Shown here: positions 32,892 to 41,709 of the stretch, one piece after another
Layout: every line of letters starts with the position of its first letter
Position numbering within the stretch: position 1 is the first letter of the stretch
Assembly (NCBI GenBank): GCA_036796975.1
Contig: DAIRBY010000006.1
Coordinates: 17,224-81,223, forward strand
Direction of reading: 5' to 3'
Length of the DNA: 64,000 nt
DNA from: UBA8190 sp003453695
Lineage (GTDB): Bacteria > Actinomycetota > Acidimicrobiia > Acidimicrobiales > UBA8190
The notes under the pieces: model-generated
The model's database searches: none
Seen by the model: the letters and a program-made list of their open reading frames with translations, nothing else
What the model was told of the DNA's origin: nothing
Program-made: the position numbers and the translations under genes

Positions 32892-33398
32892 ATGAGTGAG
32901 GTTCCCCCCGCTCCCGGCCCCGAGCCGGCCCCGGCGGTGCTCGTCCAGCCGCCCGCCGGCGACGGCGCCCAAGGGGAGGATGCGCTGGTGGCGGAGTCGG
33001 TCGAGCAACCGGCCAAGGTCATGCGCATCGGGTCGATGGTGAAACAGCTGCTCGACGAGGTGCGCAACGCCCCCCTCGACGAGGCCAGCCGGGTCCGGTT
33101 GCGGGAGATCTACGAGCAGTCGGTACGCGAGCTGGCCGGCGCCCTGAGCCCGGACCTGGCGGCCGAGCTCGACCGCCTGTCGCTGGGCTTCGACGAGTCG
33201 GCACCTTCCGAGTCGCAGCTGCGGGTGGCCCAGGCCCAGCTGGTCGGCTGGCTGGAAGGCCTGTTCCACGGGATCCAGGCGACGCTCCTGGCCCAGCAGA
33301 TGGCAGCCCGCGCCCAGCTCGACGAGATGCGCCAGCGTGGACTGCCTCCCGGGACCCGGGGCGAGGGGCCTCCGGCGCGGCCCGGCACCTACCTCTGA
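32892..33398 (+). CDS. bpa: bacterial proteasome activator (Bpa/PafE)
   Basis: ATP-independent activator of the actinobacterial 20S proteasome. The 168-residue protein has a Pro-rich N terminus, then a helical core: RIGSMVKQLLDEVRNAPLDEASRVRLREIYEQSVRELAGALSPDLAAELDRL and VAQAQLVGWLEGLFHGIQATLLAQQMAARAQL, in pieces as in mycobacterial PafE. It ends with GTYL, matching the C-terminal HbYX-like docking tail (GQYL in Mycobacterium). This implies that a 20S proteasome is encoded elsewhere. ATG 32892 chosen by alignment of the core; nine more in-frame codons lie upstream. Confidence 0.9.
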   Translation: MSEVPPAPGPEPAPAVLVQPPAGDGAQGEDALVAESVEQPAKVMRIGSMVKQLLDEVRNAPLDEASRVRLREIYEQSVRELAGALSPDLAAELDRLSLGFDESAPSESQLRVAQAQLVGWLEGLFHGIQATLLAQQMAARAQLDEMRQRGLPPGTRGEGPPARPGTYL

Positions 33399-33511
33399 GC
33401 AGCGGTCGCCTCCGCCCCTTCAAGAGCCGGCCGGGCAGGGCCCGGAAGGCCCTCTGGGCGTCGCGGCGCCGCGCTAGTCTCGGCCCACGAATCACACTGC
33501 TGTAGTTCTTT

Positions 33512-33537
33512 CCACAGGTTCTGAACAGCCCCTGTGG
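33512..33537. repeat. inverted repeat in the dnaE leader
   Basis: CCACAGG (33512-33518) and CCTGTGG (33531-33537) form an inverted repeat with a 12-base loop. Both arms resemble the core of DnaA boxes (TCCACA), with TTTCCACA on one strand and GTCCACAG on the other. It sits 36-61 bases before the dnaE start. The 174-base gap 33399-33572 also has TAGTCT near 33475. Confidence 0.35.
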
Positions 33538-33572
33538 ACGGACGGCAGGGCCGCCGAGGAGGACGGGGGCAC

Positions 33573-36500
33573 ATGACCGCCACGGGGCGCTTCGCCCACC
33601 TGCACGCCCACACCGAGTACTCGATGCTCGACGGGGCGGCGCGGATCGACGAGTTGATCCAGGCCGCCGTCGCCGACGGTCAGCCGGCGCTCGCCATCAC
33701 CGACCACGGCAACATGTACGGCGTCCTCGACTTCTTCACCCGGTGCCGGCGGGCGGGGATCAATCCCGTCATCGGCACCGAGGCCTACATGGCCGCAGGC
33801 AGCCGCTACGAGCGCCCGGCGCGACGGGGCCGTATCGACGACACCGGTGGGGACGTGGAAGGTGGCCAGAAGCTCTACTACCACCTGACGCTCTTGGCCG
33901 AGACGACAGCCGGCTATCGCAACCTCATGAAGCTGTCCTCCGAGGCGTTCCTCTCCGGCTACTACCACAAGCCTCGAACGGACTGGGAGCTGCTCGAGCG
34001 TCATCACGACGGGCTCATCGCCACCACCGGGTGCCTGGGCGGAGTGGTTCTGCAAGCCCTGCTCTCCGACGACGAGCGGCGGGCGACGGAGCTGACGGGG
34101 AGGCTCCAGGACATCTTCGGCAAGGAGTCGCTGTTCGTGGAGCTCCAGGACCACGGACTGCCCGAACAGCGCAAGACCAACCCCCGTCTGGTGGACATCG
34201 CCCGACGGCTCGGAGCGCCGTTGCTCGCCACCAACGACAGCCACTACACGCATCGCAGTGACGCCGTCGCCCACGACGCCCTGCTGTGCGTCCAGACCGG
34301 TGCGAGGATCGACGACCCCAAGCGGTTCAAGTTCGACGGCGAGGAGCACTACCTGAAGACGGCCGCCGAGATGCGGACCCTGTTCGGGGAGGTCCCCGAG
34401 GCGTGCGACAACACCCTTGTCGTCGCCGAGCGGGCCAGCGTCGACATCGAGTTCGGCGTCGACGCTCTGCCCGAGTTCCCGGTGCCAGCCGACGTCTCCG
34501 GTGACACCTACGAGGACCGGGCGGCCACGTACTTGCGCCGGCTGGCCCACGAGGGCGCCGTGGCCTGCTACGGCTCCCCGCTCCCCGATGTGGTGGCGGA
34601 GCGGCTCGACTACGAGCTGGGTGTCATCACGAGCATGGGGTTCTCGTCGTACTTCCTCGTGGTGTGGGACCTCATCCGCCACGCCCGCGAGTCGGGCATC
34701 CGGGTGGGTCCGGGGCGGGGATCGGCGGCCGGGTGCTGCGTGGCCTACTGCCTGGGCATCGTCGGGGTCGACCCCATCCGCTACGACCTGCTGTTCGAGC
34801 GCTTCTTGAACCCGGGTCGCAAGCAGATGCCCGACATCGACATGGACTTCGACGAGCGTTTCCGCGGCGAGATGATCCGCTACGCCGCCGAGCGCTACGG
34901 GTCAGACCACGTCGCCCAGATCGTCACCTTCTCGACCATCAAGGCCCGGGCCGCCGTGCGCGACGCCGCCCGGGTGCTCGGGCTGCCCTATGGGGTGGGC
35001 GACAAGATCGCCAAGGCCATGCCGCCGCTCATCATGGGGCGGGACACGCCGTTGAAGGCCTGCCTGGAGCGGGTGGACGGCCACGAGGACGGATATGTGA
35101 GCGCCCAGGGCCTGCGCGACATGTACGCCGCCGATCCCGAGGCGGCCAAGGTCATCGACGTGGCCAAGGGCCTCGAGGGCCTGCGCCGCCAGGACGGGAT
35201 CCACGCCGCCGCCGTGGTCATCACCAAGGCCCCCCTCACCGAGTACCTGCCCGTCCAGCGCAAGCCCGAGAACGGCCAGGACCCCTCCGAGGCCCCTGTC
35301 GTCACCCAGTACGAGATGCACGGTGTGGAGGAGCTGGGGCTGCTCAAGATGGACTTCCTCGGGCTGCGCAACCTCTCGGTGATCGAGCGGGCCCTCGACC
35401 TCATCGCCGAGACCGAAGGCTCTCGCCCTGACATCGACGCCATCGGCCTGGACGACGAGCAGACCTTCGAGATGTTGCGCCGGGCCGAGACGATCGGCGT
35501 CTTCCAGCTGGAGGGCGGCGCCATGCGCTCGACTCTGCGCGCCCTCGCTCCCACCTCCTTCGACGACGTGGCCGCCCTGGTGGCGCTGTACCGGCCCGGC
35601 CCCATGGCGGCCAACATGCACCGCGACTACCCGGACTTGAAGAACAGCCGCAAGACCCTCACCTATCTCCATCCCGACATGGAGGCCATCCTCGGGGACA
35701 CCTACGGGCTCATGCTGTACCAGGAGTCCGTGATGCGCGTGGCCCAGCGCTTCGCCGGGTACTCCCTCGAGGACGCCGACAACCTCCGTAAGGCCGCCGG
35801 CAAGAAGGTGCGGTCCGTCATGGCCAAGGAGCGTCAGAAGTTCGTCGACGGTTGCGTGCGACAGGGATACGACCAGAAGCTCGGCACCGAGCTGTTCGAC
35901 ATCATCGAGCCCTTCGCCGACTACGCCTTCAACAAGTCCCACGCCTACGGATATGGGCTCGTCGCCTACCAGACGGCCTGGCTGAAGGCGCACTACCCGG
36001 TGGAGTACCTGGCCGCCCTGCTCACCTCGGTGAAGGACGACAAGGACAAGACGGCGGTGTACCTGGGCGAGTGCCGGTCCGTCGGCATCGAGGTGCTGGT
36101 GCCCGACGTCAACAGCTCGGCGGCGGAGTTCACCCCGCTCGTGGGCGCGGACGGCAGGCGGCGCATCGTCTTCGGCCTGGCGGCGGTGCGCAACGTGGGC
36201 GAGAGCCTGGTCGAGCGCATCGTCGCCGAGCGCGACGCTGCCGGGCCCTTCACCGACTTCTACGACTTCTGCCGCCGGGTGGACCCGGTGGTGCTCAACA
36301 AGCGCACCGTCGAATCGCTGGCCAAGGCGGGAGCGTTCGACTCACTCGGGCATCCTCGCCGCGGCCTGTGCCTGGTGTCCGAGAGCATCGTCGACCGGAC
36401 CCTCGAGCGCCGGCGGGAGGAGGAGGCCGGCATCTCGACGCTGTTCGGCCTCCTCGAGCAGCCCGACGTGAGCGTGCCGTCGGGCTTCGCCGAGGCGCGG

Positions 36501-37163
36501 GTGCCCATTCCCGACACGGAGTTCGACAAGGCGACCAGGCTCGCCTTCGAGAAGGAGATGCTCGGCCTGTACGTCTCCGACCATCCTCTGCGGGGATTCG
36601 AAGGAGCACTGGCGCGGCTGACCGACTGTTCGCTGTCCGACGTCAAGGAGGTCGACGAGCTGACCGAGCCCGACTACGGGTGGGAGGGCCAGGTCCGCAC
36701 CGTGGGCGGGGTCGTCACCAATCTCGCCCGCCGTTACACGAGACGGGGCGAGCTCATGGCCACGTTCGTCCTGGAGGACCTGCGGGCGTCGGTAGAGGTG
36801 TTCGTGTTCCCCAAGGTGATGGCCGAGGTCGGGCCCAAGCTCGAGAACGACGCCGTGGTGGCCATGCGGGGGCGGATCGACACCCGCGACGACCAGGTGA
36901 AGCTGGTGTGCATGGAGCTGTGGCGGCCCGAGCTGGGCACGGCCGGCGCCGGTCCGTTGCACGTGCAGCTGCCCCTCGGGATGAGCGACGACCTCCTCGA
37001 GCGGTTGAAGGGGCTGTTGGCCGAGCACCCGGGGGACGAGCCGGTGCACGTGCAGATCGGACAGACCACGCTGCGCCTGCCGTCGGAGTTCAACGTCGAC
37101 AGCCGCCGGGGCCTGCTCGGCGAGCTGCGGGTGCTGCTCGGGCCCCACGCCATCGTGGCGTAG
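33573..37163 (+). CDS. dnaE: DNA polymerase III alpha subunit
   Basis: Replicative polymerase of 1196 residues. The N-terminal PHP domain (about 1-270) keeps the metal-binding pattern HLHAHTEYSMLDGAARI, ITDHGNMYG and TNDSHYTH, so the intrinsic exonuclease described for mycobacterial DnaE1 may be active. The polymerase core has RVGPGRGSAAGC and PDIDMDFDERFRGEMI with the catalytic aspartates, followed by the fingers and tandem helix-hairpin-helix regions, and an OB domain (about 1020-1120). GAGGAGGACGGGGG before ATG 33573 is a strong ribosome site, so the in-frame start 39 bases upstream is not used. Confidence 0.97.
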   Translation: MTATGRFAHLHAHTEYSMLDGAARIDELIQAAVADGQPALAITDHGNMYGVLDFFTRCRRAGINPVIGTEAYMAAGSRYERPARRGRIDDTGGDVEGGQKLYYHLTLLAETTAGYRNLMKLSSEAFLSGYYHKPRTDWELLERHHDGLIATTGCLGGVVLQALLSDDERRATELTGRLQDIFGKESLFVELQDHGLPEQRKTNPRLVDIARRLGAPLLATNDSHYTHRSDAVAHDALLCVQTGARIDDPKRFKFDGEEHYLKTAAEMRTLFGEVPEACDNTLVVAERASVDIEFGVDALPEFPVPADVSGDTYEDRAATYLRRLAHEGAVACYGSPLPDVVAERLDYELGVITSMGFSSYFLVVWDLIRHARESGIRVGPGRGSAAGCCVAYCLGIVGVDPIRYDLLFERFLNPGRKQMPDIDMDFDERFRGEMIRYAAERYGSDHVAQIVTFSTIKARAAVRDAARVLGLPYGVGDKIAKAMPPLIMGRDTPLKACLERVDGHEDGYVSAQGLRDMYAADPEAAKVIDVAKGLEGLRRQDGIHAAAVVITKAPLTEYLPVQRKPENGQDPSEAPVVTQYEMHGVEELGLLKMDFLGLRNLSVIERALDLIAETEGSRPDIDAIGLDDEQTFEMLRRAETIGVFQLEGGAMRSTLRALAPTSFDDVAALVALYRPGPMAANMHRDYPDLKNSRKTLTYLHPDMEAILGDTYGLMLYQESVMRVAQRFAGYSLEDADNLRKAAGKKVRSVMAKERQKFVDGCVRQGYDQKLGTELFDIIEPFADYAFNKSHAYGYGLVAYQTAWLKAHYPVEYLAALLTSVKDDKDKTAVYLGECRSVGIEVLVPDVNSSAAEFTPLVGADGRRRIVFGLAAVRNVGESLVERIVAERDAAGPFTDFYDFCRRVDPVVLNKRTVESLAKAGAFDSLGHPRRGLCLVSESIVDRTLERRREEEAGISTLFGLLEQPDVSVPSGFAEARVPIPDTEFDKATRLAFEKEMLGLYVSDHPLRGFEGALARLTDCSLSDVKEVDELTEPDYGWEGQVRTVGGVVTNLARRYTRRGELMATFVLEDLRASVEVFVFPKVMAEVGPKLENDAVVAMRGRIDTRDDQVKLVCMELWRPELGTAGAGPLHVQLPLGMSDDLLERLKGLLAEHPGDEPVHVQIGQTTLRLPSEFNVDSRRGLLGELRVLLGPHAIVA

Positions 37164-37254
37164 CGCAGCGCGTCCTCCCCCGGCGCCGCCGCCGTCGCCC
37201 CTGGCTGTCCATGGTCGGTGCCGGCGCGTGGCGGTGGATTGACCGAGCCTTGAC

Positions 37255-37293
37255 GTCCCCCGTGGGGACCCCCCCTACGGGGCGCAGTATCCT
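37255..37293 (+). promoter_or_regulatory. hairpin after dnaE and -10 of the next gene
   Basis: GTCCCC (37255-37260) and GGGGAC (37264-37269) form a tight hairpin, followed by a second one of CCCC-TAC-GGGG. They may end dnaE transcription without a U-tract. TATCCT at 37288-37293 is a plausible -10 for the gene at 37332; TTGACC and TTGACG occur upstream, but not at standard spacing. Confidence 0.35.
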
Positions 37294-37331
37294 GGAGGTG
37301 TCCCCGTGGCCCCAGGAGGTGGAGCACTCCC

Positions 37332-38018
37332 ATGTCGTTCGATGTCGGGACCAAGGATTGCACAGCGCTGAGCGACGCCGAGCTGGCCGAGATGGCCGAC
37401 CTGTGCGTCGACCGGGACCCTGGCTTCGACATCGGCTTCCTGTCCAAGCAGTGCGAGGAGTGGGTGCTCATCACCCACGCCCGCGAGGGCAACAAGCTGC
37501 GCGGCTACTCCTTCTCCACCCTGGAGCGCATCGGCGGCACGCCGTCGCTGCTCATCGGGGTGGCGTGCGTGGACCGCACGGCCAAGGCCGACCAGACGTT
37601 GCGACTCATGCTGGCTGACCAGTACCGGCGGGCCCTGCTCGCCTTCCCGGACGAGGACGTGCTGGTGGGGACCCGTCTGTCCTCCCCGCAGGGATACCAG
37701 GCCTTCGGCGGACTGGCCGACGTGGTGCCCCGGCCCGACCACAAGCCCACGGGCGAGGAGCGGGCGTGGGGCCGGCGGCTGGCCAAGCGCTTCGGCGCCG
37801 AGGGTCGCATCGACGACCGCACCTTCGTCCTGGCCGGGGACGGCGCCACCACCGGGGCACTCGACTTCGACGGGCCCAAGGTGAAGGCGCCCGTGGCCGG
37901 CGTGGCGGCGTTGTTCGGTGCGGTGACGGCCGAGCGGGGCGACCGGCTGGTGACGTTCGGGTGGGCGATGGCCGAGGACCTGGCTTCGGGCACGATCACC
38001 TCGGGCCGGGCCCGCTAG
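37332..38018 (+). CDS. conserved protein of unknown function, 228 residues
   Basis: AGGAGGT at 37314-37320 gives a strong ribosome site for this ATG. The N-terminal half (ALSDAELAEMADLCVDRDPGFDIGFLSKQCEEWVLITHAREGNKLRGYSFSTLERIGGTPSLLIGVACV, in pieces) has the alternating strand pattern of an acyltransferase (GNAT-like) fold, with GTRLSSPQGYQAFGGL later. I do not recognise a named family. Soluble, no signal peptide. It is a single-gene unit between dnaE and convergent genes. Confidence 0.7.
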   Translation: MSFDVGTKDCTALSDAELAEMADLCVDRDPGFDIGFLSKQCEEWVLITHAREGNKLRGYSFSTLERIGGTPSLLIGVACVDRTAKADQTLRLMLADQYRRALLAFPDEDVLVGTRLSSPQGYQAFGGLADVVPRPDHKPTGEERAWGRRLAKRFGAEGRIDDRTFVLAGDGATTGALDFDGPKVKAPVAGVAALFGAVTAERGDRLVTFGWAMAEDLASGTITSGRAR

Positions 38019-38051
38019 CGGCGTTCCGGGCAGCCGACGGGCCCAGGCCCC

Positions 38052-38828
38052 TCAGGGACGGGGGAGCAGGGCCGCCACGGTCTTGTAGCAGTGGCCCTGG
38101 CGCGGTCGGCTCACGGTGATGAGCAGGTAGTACGGCCGGAACCCGAGCGCGCCCGCCAGGCCCCGGCCCGACAGCCGGTCACGGCCCGACGCCCACAGAC
38201 AGGCGAGCGAACGCCTGTCCTCCACGGGGAGCCAATGGTCGCTCCCCGGCCACCCGAAGCGCGCCCACACCGAGTCGTCGGCGCGGCGCCGGAATAGCAG
38301 CGGGCCCCGGCTGGGCGCCACCAGCGCCACCGAGGGGCGCATGCCGTGGAACTCCCAGTAGGGCGCCGCCGACCCGGCGAAGCCCAGCAGGTGCTGGGCA
38401 GGCGGGGCGACCAGCGACTTGAGCAGCCGGCGAGCCCGCCTGCCCCGCAGGGAGCCGACGAGCACCGGCGGCCCGGACAGGCTCACCGCCTCGGGCTGGG
38501 CCAGGTCGTCGCGCTGCGGGTCCTCGGCCCACGTGGCGTCCACGACGTCGAAGGGGAGCAAGCCGTCTTGTTCCCCGGTGCCACCGTCGACGCGCAGGCG
38601 GACGAAGGCGCCGGTGCGCAGCTCGACGGCGGCGATGTCCTCCGGCCCGTAGGCGAGCACCAGGCAACGATGCGTGCCGCGCTCGACTCGGGGAAGGCGG
38701 CGGTGACGCCGGCGGGCGGGCTCGGCGGCATGGCGCGGGGGGCGCCCCCGGGAGCGGCGGCCTTTTGCCACGGGTCGGGCCCGCTCCTCCTCGTCGGGCC
38801 GGGGCAGCGCCACCTCGGGGTCCGTCAC
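38052..38828 (-). CDS. unknown protein coupled to the DUF255 gene
   Basis: A 258-residue product whose GTG forms GTGA with the stop of the upstream DUF255 gene. The first 60 residues are very basic (Arg-rich with Glu/Pro). The rest is a mixed alpha/beta domain including GPPVLVGSLRGRRARRLLKSLV, RPSVALVAPSRGPLLFRRRADDSVWARFGWPG and FRPYYLLITVSR. No catalytic motif is recognised. Confidence 0.65.
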   Translation of the reverse strand: MTDPEVALPRPDEEERARPVAKGRRSRGRPPRHAAEPARRRHRRLPRVERGTHRCLVLAYGPEDIAAVELRTGAFVRLRVDGGTGEQDGLLPFDVVDATWAEDPQRDDLAQPEAVSLSGPPVLVGSLRGRRARRLLKSLVAPPAQHLLGFAGSAAPYWEFHGMRPSVALVAPSRGPLLFRRRADDSVWARFGWPGSDHWLPVEDRRSLACLWASGRDRLSGRGLAGALGFRPYYLLITVSRPRQGHCYKTVAALLPRP

Positions 38829-40858
38829 AGGCGCACCGCGCTGTCGGTCACGGGCGGCCGAGCCGGGCGCTCGATGCCGTCGAGCCGCTCCTCGAGCTCG
38901 TGGGGGCTCCCGGCCGGTGGCGCGCACACCCGGTTCGTGCACACGTAGGCCAGGCCGTCGGCGCGTCCCTCCCACAGCGGCGAACCGGTGCGCTCTCCCC
39001 AGGCCAGCACGGCGTCGGGCTCGTAGCGCCGTTGCACCAGAGCGACGAGATCCGGCCGGGCCCCCGGGATCACCACCTCGGTGACACCCCGCTGCAGCAG
39101 CTCGGCGCCGGCCACGCCGAAGGCGGCCGCCACGGGCTGACGGTCGATGACCGGCCTCAGGGTGTCGACGAGCTCGGCGCCGGCGTCCGACAGGCGTGCG
39201 TCGCCGCACAGGGCGCCCAGGCGCAGCAATGCCATCGCCGCCACCGCCGTGGCCGACGGGGTGGCGTCGTCCAGCACCTCGGCGGGACGGACGATGAGGG
39301 CTTCGGCGTCCTCACCGGTGGTGCGCAGCGGGCCGGCGTCGGGCCGGAACAGGCGCAACAGCTCGAAGGCGGTCTCGGTGGCGTGGGCGAGCCAGCTGGC
39401 CTCACCGGTCAGCTCGGCCACCCGGGTGAAGCAGTCGACGAGCCAGGCGTAGTCGGCGGCGTAGGCGAGATGCCGGGCGCGCCCGCCCTGCCACGACCGC
39501 AGCCACCGGCCCGAGCGGTGGCGCAGGTTGGCGAGGAGGAACCGGGCCAGCTCCTCGGCCGCCTCCCGCCACGCCGGCTCCTCGGCGGCGGCGGCCGCTT
39601 CGGCGAGGGCGGCGCAGAACATGGCGTTCCACTCGGTGAGCACCTTGTCGTCGCGTCCGGGCCGGACCCGGGGGCTTCTCGCCTCGTACAGCGCCTGGCG
39701 CCAGCCCTCGACCTCGGGTGTGCGCACCAGGGACGTGCCGGGCGCCAGGCGGAGGATGCTCCGGCCCTCGAAGTTGGGCCCGTCCTCCATGCCGTAGTAC
39801 CGGGCCGCCTCGTCGGCGTCGGCCCCGAGGACGCCAGCCAGCTCCTCGGGGGTCCACAGGTAGAAGCGACCCTCCTCACCTTCGGAGTCGGCATCCTCTG
39901 CGGAGCACAGTCCGCCTCCGGGTGCGGCCAGGTCCCGCAGGACGTAGGTGACGGTGTCCGACACCACCTGCAGCCACTGCCCGTCCCCGGTGAGCTGCCA
40001 GGCGTGCAGGTAGGCCCGGGTCAGCCCGGCCTGGTCGTAGAGCATCTTCTCGAAGTGGGGCACCGTCCAGGTCTCGTCGGTCGAGTACCGGCAGAATCCG
40101 CCCCCGAGGTGGTCGTGGATCCCTCCGGCCGCCATGGCCGCCAGGGTGTGCCCGGCCATCTCGAGGGCGCCGGGCCCCGGTTCCTGTTCGCCGCCGGCGC
40201 GATGGCGGCGCAGGCACAGCTCGACGAGAGCGGGCTGGGGGAACTTGGGGGCGGGGCCGAAGCCGCCCCAGCGCCGGTCGAAGCGCGCCGCCAGCTGGGC
40301 GACGGCTGTCCCGAGCACCGACGCCCCCGGCGGGCCGCTGGCCGGTCCGAAGTCCGGGACGGCCTGTTCGGCGGCGGCCGCTGTCAGCGCGTCGGCCTGG
40401 CGCTCCACCTCCTGGCGCCGGTCGCCCCAGGCCTCGGTGATGGCCTCGAGGAGCCGGGTGAAACCAGGGAGCCCGGGGCGGTCCCGGGGCGGGAAGTACG
40501 TGCCGGCGAAGAAGGGCCGGGCGTCGGGGGTCAAGAAGACGCTCATGGGCCAACCCCCGTGCCCGCTCATGGCCAGGGTGGCCGCCATGTACACGGCGTC
40601 CACGTCGGGACGCTCCTCACGATCCACCTTGACCGCCACGAACCCGTCGTTCAAAGCGGCGGCCACGTCGTCGTCCTCGAAGGACTCGTGCGCCATCACG
40701 TGACACCAGTGACACGCCGAGTACCCGATGGAAAGGAACACCGGTACGTCGCGCCGGCGGGCCTCCGCGAAGGCCTCGTCACCCCACGGGAACCAGTCGA
40801 CGGGGTTGCCGGCGTGCTGGCGCAGGTAGGGGCTCGTCTCCTCGGCCAGTCGGTTCAC
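38825..40858 (-). CDS. thioredoxin-fold DUF255 protein (YyaL/SSP411 family)
   Basis: A 677-residue protein. The N-terminal thioredoxin-like DUF255 domain carries NRLAEETSPYLRQHAGNPVDW and the CHWC active-site motif at Cys49-Cys52, followed by HESFEDDDVAAALNDGFVAVKVDREERPDVD. A long alpha/alpha-barrel domain resembling N-acylglucosamine 2-epimerase/glycosidase folds makes up the rest. The biochemical role of the family is unsettled. GTG 40858 is preceded by TACGCT at six bases; longer in-frame starts run antisense to the SDR gene. Confidence 0.9.
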   Translation of the reverse strand: MNRLAEETSPYLRQHAGNPVDWFPWGDEAFAEARRRDVPVFLSIGYSACHWCHVMAHESFEDDDVAAALNDGFVAVKVDREERPDVDAVYMAATLAMSGHGGWPMSVFLTPDARPFFAGTYFPPRDRPGLPGFTRLLEAITEAWGDRRQEVERQADALTAAAAEQAVPDFGPASGPPGASVLGTAVAQLAARFDRRWGGFGPAPKFPQPALVELCLRRHRAGGEQEPGPGALEMAGHTLAAMAAGGIHDHLGGGFCRYSTDETWTVPHFEKMLYDQAGLTRAYLHAWQLTGDGQWLQVVSDTVTYVLRDLAAPGGGLCSAEDADSEGEEGRFYLWTPEELAGVLGADADEAARYYGMEDGPNFEGRSILRLAPGTSLVRTPEVEGWRQALYEARSPRVRPGRDDKVLTEWNAMFCAALAEAAAAAEEPAWREAAEELARFLLANLRHRSGRWLRSWQGGRARHLAYAADYAWLVDCFTRVAELTGEASWLAHATETAFELLRLFRPDAGPLRTTGEDAEALIVRPAEVLDDATPSATAVAAMALLRLGALCGDARLSDAGAELVDTLRPVIDRQPVAAAFGVAGAELLQRGVTEVVIPGARPDLVALVQRRYEPDAVLAWGERTGSPLWEGRADGLAYVCTNRVCAPPAGSPHELEERLDGIERPARPPVTDSAVRL

Positions 40859-40864
40859 CGCGTC

Positions 40865-40938
40865 AGCGTACCGGGGGGCTCCGGTCGCTCTCCTGGGCGC
40901 GACGCCATCGCCGAGACCGGAGTCGGGGGCCGTAGGGT
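40865..40938. promoter_or_regulatory. divergent leaderless promoters of the DUF255 and SDR genes
   Basis: The 88-base divergent gap holds TACGCT on the minus strand (40870-40865), six bases before GTG 40858. TAGGGT on the plus strand (40933-40938) is eight bases before ATG 40947. Confidence 0.45.
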
Positions 40939-40946
40939 GTGGCGCC

Positions 40947-41690
40947 ATGGACGTGCGGGTCGACGGCAAAGTGGCCCTCGTCACCGGAGCGTCAGCGGGG
41001 CTGGGCGAGCGCTTCGTCAGGGTCCTCCATCGAGCCGGGGCGCACGTGGTGGCCACAGCCCGACGAGAAGAGCGACTGGAGGCTCTCGCCGCCGAATGTG
41101 GCGACGGGGTCGAGGCGATCCCCGGCGACATCGCCGACCCGGACTTCCGAGCCGCACTCGTCGGGGCCGTGGCGGGTCACGGGCGCCTGGACATCCTTCT
41201 GAACAATGCCGGCACGAACGACGACGGTCCCTTGGAGGACGAGACGCTCGACGAGATCATCAGGGTGGTCGACGTCAACCTCGTCAGCGTCATCGATCTG
41301 TGCAGGCTCACCGCGCCATGGCTCTTCGCCGCACCGGCGGGCAGCGTCATCAACGTCGCCTCGATCTATGGTGTCGTCGCCTCGCCGGGCCCCATGGCCG
41401 GCTACAACGCCACCAAGGGGGCGATCGTCAATTTCACCCGGCACCTCGCCGCCCAGTGGGGCGCTCGAGGCATTCGTGTCAACGCCCTCGCCCCGGGATA
41501 CTTTCCGACGGAGATGACCGCGCACTTCGAAGACCAGTCCCTCACCGACTCCATTCGCAAGAGGACGCTCCTCGGCCGGGTTCCGGGACTGGAGGAGATC
41601 GACGGCCCTCTGCTCTTCTTGGCGTCGGACGCCTCCAGCTACGTGTCCGGGCACGTTCTGGTCGTCGACGGTGGCTGGACGGCAGTCTGA
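40947..41690 (+). CDS. short-chain dehydrogenase/reductase
   Basis: Classical SDR of 247 residues. It has the cofactor motif TGASAGLG at about residues 14-21, NNAG at about 89-92, the catalytic serine in INVASIYG, YNATK for Tyr and Lys, and NALAPGYFPTEM. DGGWTAV at the C terminus is typical. TARREERL after strand beta2 suggests NADP(H) preference, which is inference. The substrate is unknown. It is followed by tyrS after 19 bases. Confidence 0.93.
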   Translation: MDVRVDGKVALVTGASAGLGERFVRVLHRAGAHVVATARREERLEALAAECGDGVEAIPGDIADPDFRAALVGAVAGHGRLDILLNNAGTNDDGPLEDETLDEIIRVVDVNLVSVIDLCRLTAPWLFAAPAGSVINVASIYGVVASPGPMAGYNATKGAIVNFTRHLAAQWGARGIRVNALAPGYFPTEMTAHFEDQSLTDSIRKRTLLGRVPGLEEIDGPLLFLASDASSYVSGHVLVVDGGWTAV

Positions 41691-41709
41691 GCCGCGCAGA
41701 GGGGACGTG

